A DNA stretch of 64,000 bases from UBA11524 sp051886675. GTDB taxonomy: Bacteria > Bacillota > Clostridia > Christensenellales > Aristaeellaceae. The notes under the pieces are model-generated. The model did not search any database. It worked only from the letters and a program-made list of their open reading frames with translations, and was not told where the DNA came from. Where the stretch lies: NCBI GenBank assembly GCA_051886675.1, contig JBJEYH010000203.1, forward strand, positions 1 through 64,000, written 5' to 3'. Shown here piece by piece: positions 58,041-64,000 of this stretch. A program made the position numbers and the translations under genes. How positions within the stretch are numbered: position 1 is the first letter of the stretch; each line of letters begins with the position of its first letter.

Positions 58041-60293
58041 TCAGCCCGTGACCGTCAGCGTATCCGGGGTGACCAGGATCACCGCGCCGGCAGCATGGTC
58101 GATGCTGCGGCCGTCCGCCAGGCGGAGCGTCCCTTCGCGCTTCGCCCGGATGACCGCCTGCGTCAGGCGATGCGCCTTCCAGGCGATATCCACCTCGTAG
58201 CCGCCCCGGGCGCACAGCCCGTGCACCGCGCCTTCCGGCCAGGCAGCCGGCAGGGCGGGCAGCAGACGCACCATGCCGTCATGGCTCTGGAGGAGCATCT
58301 GGGCGATGGCCGCCGTCGCGCCGAAGTTCCCGTCGATCTGGAAGGGCGGATGATTGTCCAGCAGGTTGGGCAGGGTCGAGCGGATCAGCAGCTGCCGCAG
58401 ATGCTCCCAGCTGCTTTCGCCGTCCAGCAGCCGGGCGTAGAAGTTGATGATCCAGGCCCGGCTCCAGCCCGTATGCCCGCCGCCGTGGGCCAGACGGCGT
58501 TCCAGCGTGGCGCGGGAAGCCGCCATCAGCTCCGGCTGATCGGGGGTGATCTGCGTGCCAGGATGCAGGGCGAACAGGTGCGAAATGTGCCTGTGACCGA
58601 TTTCGGCCTCGTCGTAGTCCTGCCCCCATTCCATCACCGTGCCCCGGGGGCTGATGCGGATGGGCCGCAGCCGCTGCAGCACCGCCTCGTACGCGCCGAC
58701 GTCCTCGCCCAGGCGCGCGCCGCAGCGGCACAGCGCCGTGAACAGCTCCCGCAGGATCTGCGTATCCATGGCCGCGTCCTGGCACATGTGCCCCTGCTCG
58801 CCCCCGGGCAGGATGTAGGTGTTCTCCGGCGAGCAGGAGGGCGATACGGTCAGATAGCCCTCCCCGTCGGTGATCATGGTATCCATGAAGAACGCCGCCG
58901 CTTCCTGCATCAGCGGATAGTACTGCCGGAGGAAGTCCAGGTCGGCCGCGTATTCGTCATGCACGGCGATGTGCAGGCACAGCCACGCCGCGCCCATGGG
59001 CCACACGGTGGATGCGATGTAGCTGTCCTGGGGAGCGCAGTCGCCCCAGATATCGGTGTTGTGATGGGCCACCCAGCCGGAAGCCCCGTACATGTCGCGG
59101 GCCACCTGGCGGCCGTGGGGGAGCATCCGCAGCATGTGGTCGAACAGCGGCTGATGCATCTCCGACAGGTTGCAGATTTCCGCGGGCCAGTAGTTCATCT
59201 GGGTGTTGATGTTGATGGTGTACTTGCTGCCCCAGGCGGGCTCGAAGCTTTCGTTCCACAGACCCTGCAGGTTGGCGGGCAGGGAGCCGGGACGGCTGGA
59301 GCAGGCCAGCAGATACCGGCCGTACTGGAAGTACAGGTTGATCAGCCCGGGATCCTCGCTGCCCTGGGCGAAGCGCTTCAGCCGCGCGTCGGTGGGCAGC
59401 GCCTCCAGCAGGGGATCCTCCGGCAGCGACAGCGCGCAGCGGGCCATGATGGCCGACAGATCAGCCACATGCGCCTCGCGGATGGCGTCGTAGCCCGCCT
59501 TTTCCGCCCTGTCCAGCATGTCCAGGGCGGCCTGCACCGGATCCTCATGGCGGAAGCTGGTGGCCCCCGCGCAGATCAGGTCGCAGTCGCCCTCGCAGCA
59601 CAGCGTCGCGCCCATGACCGACCCCTCGCCCCGGATGATGCGCAGCGCGCAGGCGTAGGCCACGCCGTCATCCCCCGTGGCGCCGGCGAGGACAATCGTC
59701 CGCCTGTCCGCGGCGATCATCCGGCCCACATGATTCCCCCGGCGCAGCAGCACGTCGAAGGGCCCGCCCCCCGCGCGGATGCACATCACCTCATGGGGCG
59801 CGGAGATGAACGTCTCCCGGTGGTAGGCTCTGCCCCGCAGCCTGCAGCGCATCCGGTGGATGCCCGTGCGCAGGCACAGCGCGCGCTCATAATCCTCCGT
59901 CTCCGGGGGGAAGGCGTCGCTCATGTCCCGGGAGGCCAGGTTCCGGGCCCCGTGCAGGCTGATGGCAGGATTCTCCTGCGCATAATACAGCACCACGTCG
60001 CACAGGGGCTCATAATGACGCTCGTTGTCGCCGGTGGCCGCATAGGCGCGCAGAGCCAGCTGCTCCGCCTCCCGGATGCGTCCCTCCGCCAGCAGCTGCC
60101 GGATGCGCGGCATCTGCTCCCGGGCATCGGGATTCACCCGGTCCGCAAAGCCCCCCGACCACAGGGAGTCCTCATTCAGCTGCAGCCGCTCCAGGGTCAC
60201 GCCCCCAAATACCATGGCGCCCAGGCGTCCATTGCCCAGCGGGAGGGCCTCGTTCCATACCGTCGCGGCACGGTCATAACGCAGTTCATTCAT
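58041..60293 (-). CDS. GH95 family alpha-L-fucosidase (or alpha-L-galactosidase)
   Basis: 750 residues. ALPLGNGRLGAMVFGG (about 16-31) is the GH95 opening. NINTQMNYWPAE (about 357-368) holds the paired catalytic-site asparagines, TVMEWGQDYDEAEIGHRH the general acid region, and FQIDGNFGATAAIAQM (about 649-664) the Asp-containing motif. It removes terminal alpha-1,2-fucose (or L-galactose) from xyloglucan or host glycans. There is no signal peptide, so it is intracellular, unlike many GH95s. GGAGGACACCCGAA precedes the ATG. It is divergent from the LacI gene, its likely regulator. Confidence 0.92.
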   Translation of the reverse strand: MNELRYDRAATVWNEALPLGNGRLGAMVFGGVTLERLQLNEDSLWSGGFADRVNPDAREQMPRIRQLLAEGRIREAEQLALRAYAATGDNERHYEPLCDVVLYYAQENPAISLHGARNLASRDMSDAFPPETEDYERALCLRTGIHRMRCRLRGRAYHRETFISAPHEVMCIRAGGGPFDVLLRRGNHVGRMIAADRRTIVLAGATGDDGVAYACALRIIRGEGSVMGATLCCEGDCDLICAGATSFRHEDPVQAALDMLDRAEKAGYDAIREAHVADLSAIMARCALSLPEDPLLEALPTDARLKRFAQGSEDPGLINLYFQYGRYLLACSSRPGSLPANLQGLWNESFEPAWGSKYTININTQMNYWPAEICNLSEMHQPLFDHMLRMLPHGRQVARDMYGASGWVAHHNTDIWGDCAPQDSYIASTVWPMGAAWLCLHIAVHDEYAADLDFLRQYYPLMQEAAAFFMDTMITDGEGYLTVSPSCSPENTYILPGGEQGHMCQDAAMDTQILRELFTALCRCGARLGEDVGAYEAVLQRLRPIRISPRGTVMEWGQDYDEAEIGHRHISHLFALHPGTQITPDQPELMAASRATLERRLAHGGGHTGWSRAWIINFYARLLDGESSWEHLRQLLIRSTLPNLLDNHPPFQIDGNFGATAAIAQMLLQSHDGMVRLLPALPAAWPEGAVHGLCARGGYEVDIAWKAHRLTQAVIRAKREGTLRLADGRSIDHAAGAVILVTPDTLTVTG

Positions 60294-60310
60294 TTCGGGT
60301 GTCCTCCAAA

Positions 60311-60325
60311 AAAGCGTATCGTTTC
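60311..60325. promoter_or_regulatory. Candidate LacI operator at the GH95 promoter
   Basis: AAAGCGTATCGTTTC lies just downstream of the predicted GH95 transcription start. It matches AAAGCGTAACGATTC at 62934-62948 in 13 of 15 positions. Confidence 0.55.
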
Positions 60326-60335
60326 ACTTTTTTCA

Positions 60336-60364
60336 AGATTATCATGATTTTACGGCCCTGTCAA
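60336..60364 (-). promoter_or_regulatory. Promoter of GH95
   Basis: Minus strand TTGACA (60359-60364), 17-bp spacer, TAATCT (60336-60341). Its -35 lies back to back with that of the lacI promoter. Confidence 0.65.
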
Positions 60365-60366
60365 GG

Positions 60367-60394
60367 TTGACGGCTAACAAATTCCATGTATAAT
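60367..60394 (+). promoter_or_regulatory. Promoter of the LacI-family gene
   Basis: TTGACG (60367-60372), 16-bp spacer, TATAAT (60389-60394). Confidence 0.75.
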
Positions 60395-60433
60395 TTTAGC
60401 TGTGACAAACTTTGCAAACGGAGGATGCACGTC

Positions 60434-61465
60434 TTGGCTGCGACCATCAAGGACATCGCCCAGCGAACCGGGCTGGGACTGGCAACCATTTCGAAATACC
60501 TGAACGGCGGCCACGTGAAGCCTGCCAATCAGGCCGCCATTGAGGAAGCCATCCGCGCGCTGGACTACAAGGTCAACGAAACCGCGCGCAGCCTCAAGAC
60601 CCGCCGCACCGGCTACGTAGGCCTGCTGCTGCCCGCGCTGAACAATCAGTTCATGACGGACATCATCAATGAAATGCAGTACGAGTTGCGCCTGCGCAAT
60701 CTGGGCTCGGCGCTGTGCTGCATCCCCTCGGGGAACGCCGCAGCCCGGCGGCAGGGCGAGATGGAAGCGGTGGACTTCCTGCTGCAGAAGGGCGTGGACG
60801 GGGTCATCAACCTGCCCCTGAACGAGGACGGCGCCCATCTGACCCGGGTGCTGGCGCAGCACATCCCCGTGACGCTGATCGACAAGCAGATCCCCGAGCT
60901 GGCCAGTCAGGTCAGCGCGGTGATTGTGGATAACGTTTCCGCCGCCCGCATGGCCACGGACGAGCTGATCAACGCCGGTCACCGGCGGATTCTCGGCCTG
61001 TTTCTCGCCCCGCAGAACTACACCGCCCGCCGCCGCCACGAGGGCTTCTGCGACGCGCTGCGGGAGCGCAGCATCCCCGGGGATTCCGCCCGGGCGCTGT
61101 TCTACGAGCAGAGCAGCGACGAGGCCTTCCGGGCGACGGTGGCGGAGACCATCCGCGAGATGGGCCCCACCGCCGTGCTGGCCACCACCTCCAGCCTGAC
61201 GCGCACCGCCGTGCAGGTGCTGGACTCGCTGGGCCTGCGGATCCCCGAGGACGTATCGGTCATCGGGTACGACGGCGCAGGCACCGTCGACAGCGTGGGC
61301 ATGAAGCTGTACTCCGTGGTGCAGCCCACCCGGGATATCGGCGTCATCGCCGCGCAGATCATGGCCATGCAGATTGACGCCATCGCCCGGGGCAAGGCGA
61401 TGCAGCCCCAGGTGCGCACCCTGTCCGCGCGGATGATCAGCGGCGCCTCGCTGCGCACGCTGTGA
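60434..61465 (+). CDS. LacI-family regulator
   Basis: 343 residues. The N-terminal HTH ATIKDIAQRTGLGLATISKY (about 3-22) and hinge NETARSLKTRRTGYVGLL are characteristic; the rest is the periplasmic-binding-protein-like sugar domain. A TTG start at 60434 follows GGAGG with 9 nt; an ATG at 60425 touches the SD and is rejected. The divergent GH95 gene and the permease at 63005 share a 15-base motif that is the best candidate for its operator. The effector is probably a fucosylated or other sugar. Confidence 0.92.
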   Translation: MAATIKDIAQRTGLGLATISKYLNGGHVKPANQAAIEEAIRALDYKVNETARSLKTRRTGYVGLLLPALNNQFMTDIINEMQYELRLRNLGSALCCIPSGNAAARRQGEMEAVDFLLQKGVDGVINLPLNEDGAHLTRVLAQHIPVTLIDKQIPELASQVSAVIVDNVSAARMATDELINAGHRRILGLFLAPQNYTARRRHEGFCDALRERSIPGDSARALFYEQSSDEAFRATVAETIREMGPTAVLATTSSLTRTAVQVLDSLGLRIPEDVSVIGYDGAGTVDSVGMKLYSVVQPTRDIGVIAAQIMAMQIDAIARGKAMQPQVRTLSARMISGASLRTL

Positions 61466-61489
61466 ATGGCCGGGGGCAAGAGGGGCTGC

Positions 61490-62570
61490 GGGCCACGGCG
61501 CGGATACTATTGCGCGGCGGGCGATATGCCTGCCCGCGCTGCATTTTGCCTTCAGTTCGGATGCCCTTTGATCGGCGGGCGAAATGTCCCTCGCATGCCC
61601 TGCAAGTCACGGCGCGGAAAACGTTGCGCGGCGGGTGATATGCCTGTCCGCGCCGCATTTTGCCCTCAGTTCGGAAGCCCTTTGATCGGCGGGCGAAATG
61701 TCCCTCGCATGCCCTGCAAGTCACGGCGCGGATACTGTTGCGGGGGCGGGTGATATGCCTGTCCGCGCTGCATTTTGCCCTCATTTCGGAAGCCCTTTGC
61801 GCGACAGGCGAAATGTCCCTCGCATGCCCTGCAAGTCACGGTGTGGAAAATGTTGCGCGGCGGGTGTTGTGCCTGACCGCGCTGCATTTTGCCCTCAGTT
61901 CGGAAGCCCTTTGCGCGACTGGCGAAATGTTTCTCGCATGCCCTGCTGGCACAGCGCGGATACTGTTGCGCGGCGGGTGATATGCCTGACCGCGCTGCAT
62001 TTTGCCTTCAGTTCGGATGCCCTTTGATCGGCGGGCGAAATGTCCCTCGCATGCCCTGCAAGTCACGGTGTGGAAAACGGTGCGCGGCGGGTGTTGTGCC
62101 TGTCCGCGCTGCATTTTGCCCCCAGTTCGGATGCCCTTTGATCGGCGGGCGAAATGTCCCTCGCATGCCCTGCAAGTCACGGCGCGGATACTGTTGCGGG
62201 GGCGGGTGATATGCCTGTCCGCGCTGCATTTTGCCCTCATTTCGGAAGCCCTTTGCGCGACAGGCGAAATGTCCCTCGCATGCCCTGCAAGTCACGGTGT
62301 GGAAAACGGTGCGCGGCGGGTGTTGTGCCTGTCCGCGCTGCATTTTGCCCCCAGTTCGGATGCCCTTTGATCGGCGGGCGAAATGTCCCTCGCATGCCCT
62401 GCAAGTCACGGTGTGGAAAACGTTGCGCGGCGGGTGATATGCCTGTCCGCGCCGCATTTTGCCCTCAGTTCGGATGCCCTTTGATCGGCGGGCGAAATGT
62501 TTCTCGCATGCCCTGCTGGCACGGCGCGGAGACTGTTGCGCAGCGGGTGATATGCCTGTCCGCGCGATTT
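61490..62570. repeat. Tandem array C: nine units of about 114 bp
   Basis: The anchor TTCGG recurs at 61556, 61670, 61785, 61899, 62012, 62126, 62241, 62355 and 62469 (period 113-115). Units share GCGCTGCATTTTGCCC, AGCCCTTTG/ATGCCCTTTG, GGCGAAATGTCCCTCGCATG, and a TGTTGCGCGGCGGGTGATAT block. CATTTTGCCC can pair with GGGCGAAATG (one G-U) in each. Units 3 and 7 are alike, as are 6 and 8, suggesting higher-order duplication. At least two decayed copies continue to about 62740. Repeating open frames on both strands are shifted between units and are not genes. Confidence 0.92.
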
Positions 62571-62876
62571 GCTGATCCGCCACGGCCCCCCTTGCCGGGC
62601 GGACGATTTGCCATCCGCACACACTTCAGACATGACCCGGAAGCCCGTTGCCGACCGAACGAAATATCCCCCGCACACCCCGCATCCCCATTCCAGACGT
62701 CCCTTGCCGGTCGGGCGAAGCACCCATCCACGCCCCCTGCGCCCTCAGCCCTTAAGCCTCCTCCCTGGACAGACGAACCCCCTCCCCCACACCCCGCGCA
62801 CCCTCCGCTCCGGCACCTCTTACCCGCCCCGTCATGCGCCTTCCACCGCCCCATACACCCTCCCCTTCAGGCAGGT
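62571..62876. other. Decayed repeat copies and a C-rich plus strand
   Basis: No gene. Segments such as CCCGTTGCCGACCGAACGAA match array C units poorly, as if old copies were decaying. From about 62640 the plus strand is strongly enriched in C with few G residues. Confidence 0.5.
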
Positions 62877-62878
62877 TT

Positions 62879-62912
62879 TGATGTCATTTGGTGATTTTGC
62901 CTATTGACATCA
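62879..62912. promoter_or_regulatory. Inverted repeat overlapping the permease -35
   Basis: TGATGTCA (62879-62886) and TGACATCA (62905-62912) are perfect inverted arms; a nested GGTGAT/ATCACC pair extends them. They overlap the -35 box, suggesting a regulator site separate from the candidate LacI operator. Confidence 0.5.
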
Positions 62913-62932
62913 CCTGCTTTTTATGTTATGTA
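62904..62932 (+). promoter_or_regulatory. Promoter of the ABC permease operon
   Basis: TTGACA (62904-62909), 17-bp spacer, TATGTA (62927-62932). Confidence 0.75.
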
Positions 62933-62933
62933 T

Positions 62934-62948
62934 AAAGCGTAACGATTC
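62934..62948. promoter_or_regulatory. Candidate LacI operator at the permease promoter
   Basis: AAAGCGTAACGATTC overlaps the expected transcription start. The embedded palindrome AACGA-T-TCGTT (62941-62951) is typical of LacI-family sites. Confidence 0.55.
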
Positions 62949-63004
62949 GTTTTGTTTTTTGCGTGCAAAACCGAAATTTCGCTTTTCCGGATAGGGGGAG
63001 ACTC

Positions 63005-63967
63005 ATGAGCAAACACACCGCCCAGCAGACCGCGCCTGCCGTCGTCATTCCGCAGAAGACCTTCCGCCAGCGTGTGGTCTCCGACTTCAGGAAATACAAG
63101 GCGGTGTACGCCATCGCCCTGCTCTGCCTGACCTATTACTTCATCTTCCGCTACGCCCCCATGGGCGGCCTCACCATCGCCTTCAAGAACTACCGCCCCG
63201 CCCGCGGCCTCTGGGGCAGCAAGTGGGTCGGCCTGCAGTGGTTCGAGCAGTTCTTCTCCAGCTACTACTTCCCCCGCCTGCTGCGCAATACCCTCACCAT
63301 CAACCTGCTCTCCATCCTGGTGGGCAGCACCCTCCCCATCATCCTCGCCCTGCTGCTCAACGAGGTCCATCACAGGCCCTACCAGCGCGCTGTGCAGACC
63401 ATTACCTACATGCCCCACTTCGTCTCCCTGGTGGTGGCCTGCGGCATCGTGCTCGACCTGCTCAGCTACCGCGGCGCCGTCAACAAGATCATCCAGGCCT
63501 TCGGCGGTACCCCCACCGTTTTCGTCAACATCCCCGAGTACTTCCCCTGGATCTACGTCTTCTCCGACGTGTGGCAGAACCTGGGCTACAACAGCATCGT
63601 CTACCTCGCCGCCCTGACCTCCATCAGCATGGAGCTGTTCGACGCCGCCGCCATCGACGGCTGCAACCGCTTCCAGCGCATCTGGCATGTGACCCTCCCC
63701 GGTATCCTGCCCACCATCATCCTCCTGCTCCTGATGAAGCTGGGCAGCATGATGACCGTCGGCTATGAGAAGATCATCCTCCTCTACAACGACGCCGTCC
63801 TCGAAACCGCCGACGTGTTCAGCTCCTTCGTGTACCGCTACGGCATGCTCAACGGCAACTACAGCTACTCCGCCGCGGTGGACCTGTTCAACAATGTGGT
63901 CAACATCATCCTGCTGGTGATCTTCAACAGCATCGCCCGCAAGGTGTCCGACATTTCGCTGTGGTAA
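63005..63967 (+). CDS. Sugar ABC transporter permease (LplB/YtcP type)
   Basis: 320 residues, six helices. The N-terminus (about 18-60) with YYFIFRYAPMGGLTIAFKNY is the LplB family hallmark, and the EAA-type loop AAAIDGCNRFQRIWHVTLPG (about 218-237) contacts the ATPase. It is one of the two permeases of a CUT1-type importer for complex oligosaccharides; the binding protein and ATPase are not in the window. GGGGGAGACTC precedes the ATG at 63005. The second permease starts 14 nt after the stop. Confidence 0.93.
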   Translation: MSKHTAQQTAPAVVIPQKTFRQRVVSDFRKYKAVYAIALLCLTYYFIFRYAPMGGLTIAFKNYRPARGLWGSKWVGLQWFEQFFSSYYFPRLLRNTLTINLLSILVGSTLPIILALLLNEVHHRPYQRAVQTITYMPHFVSLVVACGIVLDLLSYRGAVNKIIQAFGGTPTVFVNIPEYFPWIYVFSDVWQNLGYNSIVYLAALTSISMELFDAAAIDGCNRFQRIWHVTLPGILPTIILLLLMKLGSMMTVGYEKIILLYNDAVLETADVFSSFVYRYGMLNGNYSYSAAVDLFNNVVNIILLVIFNSIARKVSDISLW

Positions 63968-63981
63968 GGGAGGATCGCACC

Positions 63982-64000
63982 ATGAGCCGCAAAGACGATG
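63982..64000 (+). CDS. Start of the next gene, probably the second permease (LplC type), truncated
   Basis: An ATG at 63982 follows GGGAGGATCGCACC and opens MSRKDD before the window ends. Order in LplB loci makes a carbohydrate permease the likeliest product; the six visible residues cannot prove it. Confidence 0.5.

Noticed and set aside
61466..62894. Repeating Cys/His-containing peptides (for example CRACEGHFARRSKG) in array C
   Set aside because: They resemble zinc-finger repeats, but the 113-115 bp period shifts the frame between units and both strands are equally open.
1..64000. Prophage, integrase, transposase, tRNA or rRNA genes
   Set aside because: None recognised on either strand; repeats here lack transposase genes or target-site duplications I could identify.

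Overview
The window is GC-rich bacterial chromosome with strong third-position G/C bias. That bias is why long open frames run antisense to many real genes. The gene content points to a high-GC member of the Bacillota, most likely a gut- or rumen-type Clostridia; the genus cannot be fixed from sequence alone. The markers are SpoIIIE/FtsK, a UPF0340 (YwlG-like) protein, MntP behind a yybP-ykoY manganese riboswitch, a DUF975 protein, a TetM-like ribosomal GTPase, DUF2871, a DUF6171-like protein, secreted proteins with many peptidoglycan-binding repeats, and LplB-type ABC permeases. Promoters are mostly vegetative sigma type (TTGACA-like, about 17 bp, TATAAT-like) and ribosome binding sites are strong AGGAGG types.

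Layout. 0-9.3 kb is housekeeping: the end of a peptidoglycan-binding repeat protein, TcdA (tRNA ct6A dehydratase), an Rrf2 regulator, a secreted DUF3298-like protein, the FtsK/SpoIIIE translocase and two downstream genes. 9.5-12.1 kb has a cysteine-cluster protein overlapping an orphan DNA methyltransferase, then the manganese riboswitch and mntP. 12.1-13.1 kb is a tandem array of hairpin-bearing units. 13.1-25.9 kb has a large SH3/peptidoglycan-binding secreted protein, thymidine kinase with a GNAT protein, an Lgt-like protein with a phosphodiester glycosidase, an O-antigen-ligase-like protein, a DUF975 protein, and an aminotransferase followed by a Re-citrate/isopropylmalate synthase-like enzyme. 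26-33 kb is accessory: two secreted cysteine-rich proteins, a MerR regulator, a decayed methyltransferase, a second hairpin array, and a TetR-controlled pair of membrane proteins.

32.4-60.3 kb is dominated by carbohydrate use. It has a protein phosphatase and a TetM-like GTPase downstream of GH27, GH51 and GH31 glycosidases, an AraC regulator, an Old Yellow Enzyme-type oxidoreductase, three Gfo/Idh/MocA dehydrogenases, a GH38 alpha-mannosidase and a xylose-isomerase-like TIM barrel. Interposed are acpS, birA and a MoxR-DUF58-transglutaminase operon. After a repeat block come GH95, a divergent LacI regulator, a third tandem array, and a sugar ABC permease whose partner runs off the window. No glycosidase here has a signal peptide, so the enzymes probably trim imported plant or host oligosaccharides in the cytoplasm (inference). 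A 15-base motif, AAAGCGTAwCGwTTC, lies just downstream of the GH95 promoter and again at the permease promoter. This suggests that the LacI protein ties transport to hydrolysis.

The most unusual content is non-coding. Three tandem arrays, unrelated in sequence, have similar unit lengths (about 114-131 bp). Two of them carry a clear terminator-like hairpin in every unit, and the third has a weaker one. A separate element of stacked hairpins of about 130 bp occurs three times (47.5, 57.5 and 57.8 kb) and shows a compensatory base-pair change between copies.
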